Shown one piece after another: positions 24,853 to 32,797 of a DNA stretch of 64,000 bases. Every line of letters begins with the position of its first letter. Position 1 is the stretch's first letter. The DNA is from Streptomyces sp. NBC_00250. GTDB lineage: Bacteria; Actinomycetota; Actinomycetes; Streptomycetales; Streptomycetaceae. Both the position numbers and the translations under genes were made by a program. The DNA lies in NCBI RefSeq assembly GCF_036192275.1, contig NZ_CP108088.1:2170001-2234000 (forward strand). Reading direction: 5' to 3'. Below the pieces are notes generated by a model. The model was not told the DNA's origin. It saw nothing but the letters and a program-made list of their open reading frames with translations, and did no database searches.

Positions 24853-25284
24853 TCAGACGGAGGGGGTCCCGGCGCCCGCGCCGACGCCGGTGGTGATCTC
24901 GCCGGCCCCGGGGGTGCGGGAGGCGGCGGGGCGGGCGCGGACGGCGAGGACGGTGCAGCCCTCGGCGCTGGACATCTGGTGGCGGGTGCCCGGCTCCTCG
25001 ACGACGAGGTCGCCGCGATGGAAGCGGCGTCCGTCGCTGTGGTCGAGGGTGCCGTCGAGGACGAGCATCAGCTCATGACCCAGGTGCTCGTGGAAGTCGC
25101 CGTGCGCGCCCGGCGGGAAGCGCAGCAGCAGTGAGGCGGAGTCCTCGCCCTCGGCCGGGTCGGGGCCCCAGAGGACGACGAACTCGACGCCGACGCGGCC
25201 GGGTTCGGTCCACGGCACCCAGGGCAGGTCGGTCTGGTCGAAGCCGTTGCGGAGCACGTTGCGGAAGACGGTCACGTCAGGCAT
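24853..25284 (-). CDS. Cupin-fold metal-binding protein
   Basis: Single-domain cupin of 143 aa. Cupin motif 1 is complete: H65-x-H67-x3-E71 (FHEHLGHELMLVLDG), and motif 2 gives H102 (EEPGTRHQM), enough to hold one metal ion. The sequence resembles ChrR-like or dioxygenase-type cupins. A Gly/Ala/Thr-rich tail of about 25 residues ends the protein. Its ATG overlaps the rhodanese gene by 8 nt, so they are co-translated. It could be a dioxygenase, an isomerase or a ligand sensor; I cannot tell. Confidence 0.85.
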   Translation of the reverse strand: MPDVTVFRNVLRNGFDQTDLPWVPWTEPGRVGVEFVVLWGPDPAEGEDSASLLLRFPPGAHGDFHEHLGHELMLVLDGTLDHSDGRRFHRGDLVVEEPGTRHQMSSAEGCTVLAVRARPAASRTPGAGEITTGVGAGAGTPSV

Positions 25285-26188
25285 GGGCGCGGACCTCCGA
25301 GGCGGCGTCGCGCTGGGCGACGATGGACGGGATGCCGTCGGGGCCCCAGGGCTGGGGCCCGTTGACGATGGGGGCGCCGATGAGCGAGCCGAACTCGCGC
25401 CAGGCGCCGTCGTAGTTGCGGATGTCGGGCAGGCCGAGGAGTTCGCTCAGCACGAACCAGCTGTGCGCGGAGCGCCAGCCGACCCGGCAGTAGACGACGG
25501 TCGGGGTGTCGGTGCGGACGTCGGCGTAGGCGGCGGCCAGCTCCGTGTCGTCGCGGAAGGTGCCGTCGGGGCGGACGGCGGTGTGCCAGGGGATGTGCTC
25601 GGCGGAGAGCGCGTGGCCGCAGCGCACACCGAGGTCCTCGGGCACGCCGGGCGGGGTGTTGCTCTGCCCGAGGTACTCCTCCAGGGATCGGACGTCGAGG
25701 AGTTGGTGGCGTCCGATGTGGTCGAGCATGTCCTCGCGGCGGGCGCGGATCGTCTCGTCGACGGCCGGTACGGGGTACGTGACGGGCTCGCGCGCGGGGA
25801 CGTCCTGGGTGAGGGCGGCGCCGAGCGCCTCCCAGCGGAGCCGGCCGCCGTCGAGGATGCGCAGTTCCCGGTGGCCGTACAGGGTGAACTGCCAGTACCC
25901 GGCGGTGGCCCACCAGTTGTTGTTGCCACTGAGGAAGACGACGGTGTGGTCGGCGGATATGCCGTGCCGGCCGAGGAGTTCGGCGAAGGCCTCGGGGCCG
26001 ATGACGTCCCGGCGCACCGGGTCCTGGAGGTCGCCGGTCCAGTCCAGGCGGACCGAGCCGGGGATCCGGCCCAGTCGGCTGCCGCCGTCGGTGATCTCGA
26101 CGAGGACCGTGTTCTCGTCCCCGGCCGCGGGGTTCCGCAGCTGTTCCATGATCTGCTCGCAGCTGACGAGCAGTCTGTCTCGGTTCAC
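25277..26188 (-). CDS. Two-domain rhodanese (thiosulfate/3-mercaptopyruvate sulfurtransferase-like)
   Basis: Sulfurtransferase of 303 aa from GTG 26188 (GGAG six nt upstream). The N-terminal rhodanese domain is inactive in form, without a catalytic Cys (VVFLSGNNNWWATAGYW). The C-terminal domain carries the catalytic cysteine C234 in the loop CRVGWRSAH. The loop differs from the CRKGVT and CGSGVT loops of thiosulfate and mercaptopyruvate enzymes, so the sulfur donor is uncertain. LLDVRSLEEYLG opens the second domain. It is coupled to the cupin gene and may supply sulfane sulfur, or simply be a detoxification enzyme. Confidence 0.9.
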   Translation of the reverse strand: MNRDRLLVSCEQIMEQLRNPAAGDENTVLVEITDGGSRLGRIPGSVRLDWTGDLQDPVRRDVIGPEAFAELLGRHGISADHTVVFLSGNNNWWATAGYWQFTLYGHRELRILDGGRLRWEALGAALTQDVPAREPVTYPVPAVDETIRARREDMLDHIGRHQLLDVRSLEEYLGQSNTPPGVPEDLGVRCGHALSAEHIPWHTAVRPDGTFRDDTELAAAYADVRTDTPTVVYCRVGWRSAHSWFVLSELLGLPDIRNYDGAWREFGSLIGAPIVNGPQPWGPDGIPSIVAQRDAASEVRAHA

Positions 26189-26260
26189 GGGCGCTCCGTT
26201 GAGGGTGGGTACGCGGAGGTACGGGCGGGCGGAAGGGGGTTCACCACCGGCGGGCGCGGG

Positions 26261-26800
26261 TCACCACCAGTACGTGGGGTACTTGCCGATCACGCCGAGG
26301 CGGGAGGCGATCAGCCCCACCAGGACGAGCAGGGCGCTGCCGATGGCGAGCAGGACGAGGAAGCGCAGCGGCGCGGGGTCCTGGAGGACGGCGAGGACGG
26401 CGGTGGCGGCGGCGGGCGCGTGGACGGCCCGCAGCAGGAGCATGAGGCCGACGCTGAGTCCGGCGGCGACGGCGGCCACCCAGAGAGAGCGGCCGAACAG
26501 GGCGACGGCGACGAGTCCGAGGACACCGGAGCCGACCTGGCCGAGCATGACGCCCCGGGGCTGGGCCGGGGGCAGGGCGGGGGTGCTGCAGATGATCATG
26601 GCGGTGGCGGCGAGCGGGGCGATCATCAGGAGCTGGTCGGTGGCCTCGCCGAGGGCGACGAGGATCACCAGGGAGACGACGGTGGCGAGGGTGCCGAGGA
26701 CGGCGGGCCGGCCGCCGGGGAAGGGCGGGGCGCCGCCCGCCCAGCGGCTGCGGGCGGGCGGGGTCGCCGCGCCCGCGGGGGTCTGGGTCTGGTTGCTCAC
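26261..26800 (-). CDS. HPP-family integral membrane protein
   Basis: Membrane protein of 179 aa; GTG 26800 follows AAGGAGAG. About four hydrophobic helices from residue 34 (VLGTLATVVSLVILVALGEATDQLLMIAPLAATAMIICS) with the signature PLAATAMIICSTPALPPAQPRGV. HAPAAATAVLAVL matches the second conserved HPP stretch. Plant and cyanobacterial HPP proteins transport nitrite; actinobacterial ones are uncharacterised. It lies between the haloperoxidase-like and rhodanese genes on the same strand. Confidence 0.85.
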   Translation of the reverse strand: MSNQTQTPAGAATPPARSRWAGGAPPFPGGRPAVLGTLATVVSLVILVALGEATDQLLMIAPLAATAMIICSTPALPPAQPRGVMLGQVGSGVLGLVAVALFGRSLWVAAVAAGLSVGLMLLLRAVHAPAAATAVLAVLQDPAPLRFLVLLAIGSALLVLVGLIASRLGVIGKYPTYWW

Positions 26801-26974
26801 GGTGTTCTCTCCTTGGCGGGGCGGGCGGGGGCGGGCCGGGCTCGGGCAGGGCCGGGCCGGGCCGGGCGAGAGAGGCGTACGGGCGGGCGAGGAAAGGGCG
26901 GGGCGAGAGAGGCGCACGGGCGGGCGGCGCGTCCCGCCGGTGCCGGTTCCACCGCGGGACGCGCCTGCCCGGGG

Positions 26975-28525
26975 TCAGCGGTGCGTGCCGCCGAAGTAGC
27001 GCATGGCCTGCCGGTGTACGACCTTGCCGATGCGGTGGCCCATCTCGATGCCGGGCTCGTTGTCGAAGCTCCAGTGCATGCCGCCGTACACCCGGGAGAT
27101 GCCGGCCTGCCGCGCGGCCTCGCTGAAGGTGGGCCAGTGCAGGACCACGTCGGTGCGCGGGGTGAGGCCGGGCTCGACGGTGGAGGCGCCCGCCTTGAAG
27201 CGGTACGAGTCGCCGAAGGAGTCCGAGCCGGTGAAGCGGCGCAGGAACTCGGCGGCGGCGCCGGAGAAGGTGCTGTGCCCGGAGACGGTGGCCGGGAAGG
27301 GCGGAACGGCCACGTACGCCTGCCAGTCGACGCCGTCCATGGTGACGGCCCCCTGGCCGGGGCCGCCCCAGGAGCGGATCTGCCGGCCGCGCTGGTCGAA
27401 CGGGATGAGGGTGGAGGGGCGCGCGAAGTCGTACTGGGCCTTGACGGCCCAGGAGCCGATGGCCGCGTCGCACTCGGCCATGTTGAGGCCGAAGAAGATC
27501 TGGGCGTCCTCGTCGACCCCGTGGCCGTCGCGGGCGGAGACGTACCGTCCCCACATCTGCTGCGCGCCGGGCGGGGTGACGTCGTCGTTGAGCCAGAACT
27601 CGGCGATGGCCTTCTGCTCGTCCGTCAGATGGGCGCTGATGTCGAGGAGTTCCTCGATCGCCGCGGTCATCCGGACCGAGGGGTACGCGGGCGGGGCGGG
27701 GACCGTGAACTGGTCGGGGCGGGACAGTGCGAAGGGCTGCATCACCGCGAACTGCGGGGTGAGGTAGCGCTGCGTCTTGCCGCCGACGATCAACGGGGTC
27801 CAGTGCGCCGGGTCGGTGACGGTGGCCGGGTCGAAGGCCCCGGCGGTCTGCGGGGTGTTGCGCGGCTGGTAGCCGGTGGTGTCGGAGTACGCCGGGGTGC
27901 CGAGCTGGTTGGCGCCGTCGGCGTGGCGGTAGTCGAGGACGGCCCGCGCGGTGCGGCGGCCTATCCAGGCGGGGCTGTTGCGGCGGGGGTCGGTGAGCTC
28001 GGGGTCGTGGCCGAGGCTGCGGAGCATGTTGTCGATGGCGACCTTGTACTCGGGGTACAGGTCGAGCAGGGCGAGGTGCGCCGCGTAGCTGATCGCTACG
28101 TTCTTGTTGTCGAGGGTGCGCTCGGAGCGGGGCCGGCGCAGGGCGCCGCCGAAGCGGGTGCCGACGGCACAGCGGTCGTAACAGGCCCAGGCGTCGTAGA
28201 TGGCGTTGTGGATGATCGCGAGGGCACGGGCGTTCACGGTGGCGGGGCCGAAGCGGTTGCCGGCGGCCTGGTAGCGGCCGAGAATCGCGTCCATCGCGGC
28301 CTGGTTCCAGCGGATGACGACGCTGGGGTCGGTCACGGCGCCGGGCCGACGGCGACCGGTGCGCGTCTCCGCCTCGAAGCTGGTGGGGACGGCCCACGCC
28401 GGGGTGCCGGGCAGGGCGAGCGCCCCGGCCGCGGCGGCGGACGTGGTGAGCACCCGGCGCCGGGTGAGCGCTGTGCGGGCCCCGGTGGTCGTGGTGGAGG
28501 CGGGGGCGGCGGGTCGGTGGGACAT
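26975..28525 (-). CDS. Secreted vanadium-dependent haloperoxidase-like enzyme (PAP2 superfamily)
   Basis: Exported protein of 516 aa. A Tat signal is visible (RRRVLTTSAAAAGALALPGTPAWA; twin arginine at 22-24). The vanadate/phosphate pocket residues are all present: K362 and R369 (KAQYDFARP), S415-G416-H417 (TVSGHSTFSG), R478 and H484 (RVYGGMHW). Family members oxidise halides with peroxide or act as phosphatases; bacterial ones can catalyse regioselective halogenation or cyclisation. ATG 28525 has AAGGA eight nt upstream; ATG 28543 is an alternative. It heads the leftward gene set and has its own intergenic promoter region. Confidence 0.9.
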   Translation of the reverse strand: MSHRPAAPASTTTTGARTALTRRRVLTTSAAAAGALALPGTPAWAVPTSFEAETRTGRRRPGAVTDPSVVIRWNQAAMDAILGRYQAAGNRFGPATVNARALAIIHNAIYDAWACYDRCAVGTRFGGALRRPRSERTLDNKNVAISYAAHLALLDLYPEYKVAIDNMLRSLGHDPELTDPRRNSPAWIGRRTARAVLDYRHADGANQLGTPAYSDTTGYQPRNTPQTAGAFDPATVTDPAHWTPLIVGGKTQRYLTPQFAVMQPFALSRPDQFTVPAPPAYPSVRMTAAIEELLDISAHLTDEQKAIAEFWLNDDVTPPGAQQMWGRYVSARDGHGVDEDAQIFFGLNMAECDAAIGSWAVKAQYDFARPSTLIPFDQRGRQIRSWGGPGQGAVTMDGVDWQAYVAVPPFPATVSGHSTFSGAAAEFLRRFTGSDSFGDSYRFKAGASTVEPGLTPRTDVVLHWPTFSEAARQAGISRVYGGMHWSFDNEPGIEMGHRIGKVVHRQAMRYFGGTHR

Positions 28526-28890
28526 CCGTGGGTTCCTTCGCATGATGCCGGGATCGGATGGACGCGGTCCGGGTCCGTGGATCAGCTCCGTGGGGCGGTC
28601 CGTGGATCAGCCCATGGATCAAACACAAACTCGAACAGTGCTCAGGCTGGCGAGATTTGATCGCGTCCGGCAACGCCCGATCGACTTCTTTCATCGCAGG
28701 CATGCAAGGAAGCGATGGGCGTCGCAGGGGCGCCCGGGACGTGGTTAGCGTGGCCACGGCGTCCGACCCTCCTGCCGGGATTTCGGCGCGATCCGAACGG
28801 TCCGCGCCCCGGCTTCCGCCCCACCGGCCTCGATCCGCCCGCCCGGCCCCGCCCGGCCCCCGCGTCGACTCGTGATGGAGATGCCCGCGC
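28526..28890. other. Divergent intergenic region with TCCGTGGATCAG repeats
   Basis: No gene is supported. TCCGTGGATCAG occurs at 28574-28585 and 28599-28610 and a variant (CCCATGGATCAA) at 28611-28622, just upstream of the haloperoxidase-like gene. A relatively AT-rich stretch (28620-28700) probably holds promoters for that gene and for DoxX. Confidence 0.6.
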
Positions 28891-29394
28891 ATGACCGTTT
28901 CCTCTCAGGTGACACCTGCCGCCACGGCCCCCGCCCAGGGGACGTCCACCCCGCCGCCCGCCACCCTCCCGGCCCCCCTCGGCCTCTTCGAACGGCTCGC
29001 GCCACGGCTGCACCACTACGGCCTGGGCATGCTGAGAGCCGGGCTCGGCGGCGTGTTCGTGTGGTTCGGGGTCCTCAAGGTCATCGGGCTCAGCCCGGCG
29101 GCCGCGCTCGTCGTCGCCGTCATGCCGTTCCCGGCCGGCGGCTGGTTCGTGCCGGCGCTCGGCTGGGCGGAGGTGGCGCTCGGCCTCTGGCTGATGTCGG
29201 GGCGGGGCCGCGCGGTGGCCCTGCCGGTGCTCGCCGCCCACCTCTGCGGCACCTTCGCGGTGCTCGTCCTGACTCCGTCGGTGGCGTTCGCCCACTCCAA
29301 CCCGCTGCTGCTCACTCTGGTGGGCGAGTTCGTGGTCAAGAACGTGGTGCTGCTCGCGGGCGTGGTGGTGGTGACGACGCACCCGCGCCACTGA
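28891..29394 (+). CDS. DoxX-like integral membrane protein
   Basis: Membrane protein of 167 aa. About four helices follow a Pro/Thr-rich 35-residue tail: YGLGMLRAGLGGVFVWFGVLKVIGL, ALGWAEVALGLWLM, ALPVLAAHLCGTFAVLVL and LTLVGEFVVKNVVLLAGVVVV. The GVFVWFGVLK and GEFVVKNVVLL segments are typical of DoxX/YkgB-like proteins, some of which act in redox or quinone-linked processes. It is divergent from the haloperoxidase-like gene and is followed within 15 nt by a decayed DUF2231 fragment. Confidence 0.85.
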   Translation: MTVSSQVTPAATAPAQGTSTPPPATLPAPLGLFERLAPRLHHYGLGMLRAGLGGVFVWFGVLKVIGLSPAAALVVAVMPFPAGGWFVPALGWAEVALGLWLMSGRGRAVALPVLAAHLCGTFAVLVLTPSVAFAHSNPLLLTLVGEFVVKNVVLLAGVVVVTTHPRH

Positions 29395-29407
29395 GCCGGG
29401 GCGTGGC

Positions 29408-29575
29408 CGGGACGTCCTGCGGGGTCACGGGCTCGGGCACCCCGTCCACCCGCTCCTCGTACAGCTGCCGATCGGGGCATGGCTGTCCGCCGCCGTGCTC
29501 GATCTCCTTCCCGACGACCGCCGGGCCGCCCGGACGCTGATCGGCGTCGGGCTCGCCGCGGTCGCCCCCCGGCGC
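29408..29575 (+). pseudogene. Fragment of a DUF2231-type membrane protein
   Basis: In this frame the translation reads GHGLGHPVHPLLVQLPIGAW and then LSAAVLDLLPDDRRAARTL, the conserved first helix of DUF2231 membrane proteins. There is no start codon in frame upstream before the DoxX gene. The similarity stops near IGVGLAAVAP (about 29575), where the downstream TetR fragment begins in another frame. Only about 55 residues remain of a protein normally well over 100 aa, so this is a deletion remnant. Confidence 0.65.
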
Positions 29576-29582
29576 CCTCCGA

Positions 29583-30090
29583 GCCCGTCGGACTCGACCG
29601 GATCGCCCGCGCTGCGGGCGCGTCACGGTCGACCGTGTACACGGACTCCGGATCGCGCACCGGACTCTTCGACGCCCTCGGCACCGACCTGCTGCACCGC
29701 GGCGGCTTCGAGCGGATGGTGCGCGAGGTGGTCCGGCCCGACGCGCTCGAAGGGCTTCGCGGCGGCATCCGGGACAACGTCGAGAGGTACGCCGCCCACC
29801 ACGACGTCCTGCGCACCCTGTACTCCACGGCCTCGCTCGACGCCGAGGCCGTCGGCGGCGCGGTCCGGCGGATGGAGACCTGCCGCGCCACCGGAATGGA
29901 CGACCTCGCCCGTCGGCTCGGCGCACAGGGAATGCTCCGCGAGGACGTCACCGTCACCGAGGCGGGTCACCGCCTCTGGCTGCTCTCGTCCTTCGACGGC
30001 TTCGATCTGCTCCACACGGGACGCTCGCTGACGGTGGACCAGATCGCCGCGACCCTCATCGGCACCGCCGAGCACGCCCTCTGCCACTGA
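29583..30090 (+). pseudogene. 5'-truncated TetR-family regulator
   Basis: The frame encodes the second half of a TetR HTH (VGLDRIARAAGASRSTVYTDSGSRTGLFDAL) and a full C-terminal domain ending GTAEHALCH. The first HTH helix is missing, and the frame upstream is Arg/Pro shadow sequence that coincides with the DUF2231 remnant in another frame. ATG 29479 could start a 203-aa product with a nonsense N-terminus, but a functional DNA-binding fold is unlikely. A single deletion joining two genes explains both fragments. Confidence 0.65.
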
Positions 30091-30120
30091 GCACGGCCAC
30101 CGCGCCTCTCCCGCGGTCGA

Positions 30121-30145
30121 AAACAAACCTACAGCTCGGTTTGCG
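30121..30145. promoter_or_regulatory. ARE-like gamma-butyrolactone receptor site
   Basis: CAAACC (30124-30129) and GGTTTG (30138-30143) form a 6-8-6 inverted repeat; the right half GCTCGGTTTGC matches 9 of 11 positions of the ArpA half-site. It lies about 250 nt upstream of the pseudo-receptor gene. Confidence 0.6.
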
Positions 30146-30292
30146 AGTTGAGGCGCACCGCGGCCACGGAAGCATTTCCACCGTCCCGCCCGCCACCCAA
30201 CTCACCACCCATGCAAGCGTTCTGCTTCCGTCCGGGAAGGGGCCCCGGGCGCCCGATCCGCGCCGAAGCGCTCAGGGCACACGAAGAGCTCG

Positions 30293-30316
30293 TACAATAC
30301 CAAGCAGTCGGTTTGG
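30293..30316. promoter_or_regulatory. ARE-like site over the pseudo-receptor -10 region
   Basis: AGTCGGTTTGG (30306-30316) matches 10 of 11 positions of the ArpA half-site GG(T/C)CGGT(A/T)(T/C)G(T/G). The opposite half (ACAATACCAAGC) is weaker. It overlaps a -10-like TACAAT (30293-30298), a position suited to repression. Between 30091 and 30390 I see no gene, only these two sites. Confidence 0.65.
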
Positions 30317-30390
30317 AGTCGTCGAGCGGTACGGCGCGACGGGGCGCAAAACCCGTGCCTCTGCGACGCACAGTGCTACTGGAGCCATGG

Positions 30391-31044
30391 GTGACCACAC
30401 AAGAGCGGGCCACGCGGACCCGCGACGCGCTGATCAAGTCGGCGGCCAGGGAATTCGACCAGCACGGCTACACCCTGGCCAAGTTGTCGGCGATCAGCGC
30501 GGGAGCGGGCGTGAGCCCCGGCGCGCTCCACTTCCACTTCGACAACAAGGCGGCGATCGCCACCGCCGTCGAGTCCGAGGCGACGACCGCCCTGCGAAGA
30601 ACCGCCCGGATCGTCTACCGGCAGGGCTCGAACGCCCTGCAGAACCTGACCGACACCTCACACTCCCTGGCCCGGCTGCTCCGCGAGGACGTCGTCGTAC
30701 GGGCGGGATTCCGGCTCAGTTGCTCCCGGGGCAGCCGTACGGACCTGAATCTGCGCCAGGAGTGGCAGAGCTGCGTACAGCAACGGCTCGCGGAGGCGGC
30801 CGACGAGGGCCAGCTCGCCGCCGGCCACAGCGGTCAGCAGGACCTCGTCCGCACCGTGGTGGCCTCCACCGTCGGCCTTGAGGCACTGTGCCGGGACAAC
30901 GGCGAGTGGCTGTCGCCCGACACCGTCACGAGCCTTTGGCGGACGCTCCTGCCGATGCTCGCCGCCCCCGGGACGCTCGCCGGTCTGGAACCGGCGGGCA
31001 GTTCGGCCGTGCCCGCGCCCCGCGCGCACACCCGGGTGGGCTGA
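30391..31044 (+). CDS. Gamma-butyrolactone receptor-like TetR regulator (pseudo-receptor type)
   Basis: TetR protein of 217 aa; GTG 30391 has GGAG seven nt upstream. The longer frame to 30148 is rejected because it would cross the ARE-like site. The N-terminal HTH is RTRDALIKSAAREFDQHGYTLAKLSAISAGAGVSPGALHFHFDNKAAI. The C-terminal domain (HSLARLLREDVVVRAGFRLSCSR ... TVGLEALCRDNGEW) resembles ScbR2/TylQ-like proteins that lack true butyrolactone binding. It faces the AfsA operon convergently. It probably acts late in the signalling cascade and binds ARE-like sites, including those upstream of itself. Confidence 0.82.
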   Translation: MTTQERATRTRDALIKSAAREFDQHGYTLAKLSAISAGAGVSPGALHFHFDNKAAIATAVESEATTALRRTARIVYRQGSNALQNLTDTSHSLARLLREDVVVRAGFRLSCSRGSRTDLNLRQEWQSCVQQRLAEAADEGQLAAGHSGQQDLVRTVVASTVGLEALCRDNGEWLSPDTVTSLWRTLLPMLAAPGTLAGLEPAGSSAVPAPRAHTRVG

Positions 31045-31045
31045 A

Positions 31046-31810
31046 TCAGAGCGCGGTCCCTCCCGTGGCGTCCACGTACTGGCCGGTGATCCAGCGCGCG
31101 TCGTCGGAGACGAGGAAGGCGACCACGTCCGCGATGTCGGCCGGCGTCCCGATCCGGTTGAAGACCGAGAGCGCCGCGAGGGCCGCGCTCGCCTCCGGGG
31201 TCGCCCTGCGTCGCGCGTTCATGTCCGTCGCGATGTAGCCGGGGGCCACGGCGTTGACCGTGATCCCCCGGGGCCCCAGCTCCTTGGCGAGGGCGAGGGT
31301 CATGGTGTCGACGGCCCCCTTGGTCATCGCGTAGGTGACCGAGTCCGGGAAGGCGTGCCTCGTCGCCGCCGAGGAGATGTTGACGATCCGGCCGCCGTCC
31401 CGCAGCCGGTCGAGACCCCGCTGGATGAGGAAGAGCGGGGCCTTCACATTGATCGTGACCAGCCGGTCGAAGACCTCGGTGTCGAGCTGCTGGATCCGGC
31501 CCGAGCCGCTCGCGCCGGCGTTGTTGACGAGGATGTCGAACCCGGGATCCGCACCGCACTCCGCCAGGCCCGCGTCCAGGGCGGCGTAGAAGGTGTCGAC
31601 GGCGTCGGGAGCCTCGAGTGCCGCGCGGATCGCGAAGGCCCGGCCGCCCCGTTCCTCGATGATCTCCACCGTCTCGCGGGCGGCCTTCTCGTTGCTCCCG
31701 TAGTGGACGGCCACCAGGGCTCCGTCCCTGGCCAGCCGCTCGGCGATGCCTCTTCCGATGCCGCGGCTCGCCCCTGTGACGATCGCGGTCCTGCCGGCCA
31801 ACGCGGACAT
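31046..31810 (-). CDS. SDR-family oxidoreductase in butyrolactone locus
   Basis: Short-chain dehydrogenase of 254 aa, FabG-like. It has the cofactor motif TGASRGIGRG (about residues 12-21), NNAGAS, the catalytic Ser/Tyr/Lys region (SSAATRHAFPDSVTYAMTKGA) and PGYIATDMN. ATG 31810 lies 22 nt downstream of the reductase gene, completing a three-gene leftward operon with AfsA. It probably reduces a keto group during butyrolactone maturation. Its stop lies 1 nt from the convergent pseudo-receptor stop. Confidence 0.88.
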   Translation of the reverse strand: MSALAGRTAIVTGASRGIGRGIAERLARDGALVAVHYGSNEKAARETVEIIEERGGRAFAIRAALEAPDAVDTFYAALDAGLAECGADPGFDILVNNAGASGSGRIQQLDTEVFDRLVTINVKAPLFLIQRGLDRLRDGGRIVNISSAATRHAFPDSVTYAMTKGAVDTMTLALAKELGPRGITVNAVAPGYIATDMNARRRATPEASAALAALSVFNRIGTPADIADVVAFLVSDDARWITGQYVDATGGTAL

Positions 31811-31832
31811 GTCGGTGGTGCCTACCTTCTGT

Positions 31833-32783
31833 TCAGGAACGTTCGAGGAGACCGCGGTACCACGGGACGTGGTCCGCGAACCCCGCGGTGAAACCCGGCC
31901 CCGGGTCGCGGCCCAGCTCCCGCCAGGGGCGGTCGTCCGCGAACCAGTGGTCGGTGGCGAGCATGTCCAGGTGGTGCAGCGCGAAGGGGACTCCGGCGAA
32001 CAGCGCACGGGCGGTGGTGACGTCCACCGCCGGCCCCCGGGTCCTCCCGGTCCGCCGTCCGAGCAGCTCCTCGCCTGCCGCGAGCAGCTCCCCGACCGGG
32101 ACCGGATCGGGGTGCTGGACGTAGTACGGCCCCGGCTCGGTCGCCGGCGAGAGCGCCGCGCCGAGCAGGGCGCCCGCCAGGCTGTCGACGTCGATCAGGG
32201 AGTGCAGCGAGGTCCCGCCGTCGAGGGGGCCCGGCAGGGCGGCGAGGAGCCGGACCAGGCCGGGGATCAGCTGCCGGTCACCGGTGCCGTACACGAGATG
32301 GGGTCGCAGGACGGTCCCGCCGGCGTCCATGACGTGCCGGTCGCCCGCCGCCCGGGTGCGGCTGGTGGCCGAGCCCGGGGCGAGCGGCAGGGTGCCGGGT
32401 GCGGCGGCCCGGAAGGGGCCGCGGCCGTGGACGGACGCGGTGCTCAGCGAGACGATCCGGGTCACCCCGGCGGCGGCGGCCGCGTCGACCAGGGCGCGGG
32501 TGCCCTCGTCATTGACCGCGCGGGCCAGTTCCTCGTCGCCGCCGACCGCCGACGCGCAGTGGATCAGGACGTCGGTCCCCGCGCAGGCGCGACGGAGCGA
32601 TTCGGGGTCCCTGAGGTCGCCCCGGACGGTCTCCGTCCCCGGCGACGAGAGCTCGCCCGGGAGGTCCTCCGGTCGACGGACGAGCAGGCGTACGTGCGTG
32701 GGTTCCTTCGCCGACGCCGCCGTCGCCGCCACCCGGGCGCCGATGAATCCGGTCGCGCCGGTGATCAGAATGCGAGGGCCCAT
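31833..32783 (-). CDS. NAD-dependent epimerase/ketoreductase-like protein
   Basis: Extended-SDR protein of 316 aa with N-terminal GATGFIGARVAATA (Rossmann GxxGxxG, residues 9-15), DLRDPESLRRACAGTDVLIHCAS and a 3-beta-HSD/epimerase-type core. The usual Tyr-x3-Lys is not obvious; the corresponding region reads SATSRTRAAGDRHVM. It is therefore diverged, and activity is uncertain. ATG 32783 follows AfsA by 14 nt with GGAG upstream. A role in reducing the AfsA product is inferred from position; ScbB/JadW2-type reductases play that role elsewhere. Confidence 0.8.
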   Translation of the reverse strand: MGPRILITGATGFIGARVAATAASAKEPTHVRLLVRRPEDLPGELSSPGTETVRGDLRDPESLRRACAGTDVLIHCASAVGGDEELARAVNDEGTRALVDAAAAAGVTRIVSLSTASVHGRGPFRAAAPGTLPLAPGSATSRTRAAGDRHVMDAGGTVLRPHLVYGTGDRQLIPGLVRLLAALPGPLDGGTSLHSLIDVDSLAGALLGAALSPATEPGPYYVQHPDPVPVGELLAAGEELLGRRTGRTRGPAVDVTTARALFAGVPFALHHLDMLATDHWFADDRPWRELGRDPGPGFTAGFADHVPWYRGLLERS

Positions 32784-32797
32784 CGTTCCGCTCCGGT

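Noticed and set aside
25247..28660. Open frame of 1137 codons on the plus strand, opposite the cupin-to-haloperoxidase genes
   Set aside because: Its composition (Gly/Asp/Arg/Val repeats) is that of a GC-rich antisense shadow; the minus-strand genes have clear domains and catalytic residues.
30148..30390. N-terminal extension of the pseudo-receptor to 30148
   Set aside because: It would translate through the ARE-like site and promoter, and its residues do not resemble any TetR N-terminus. GTG 30391 has a good ribosome site.
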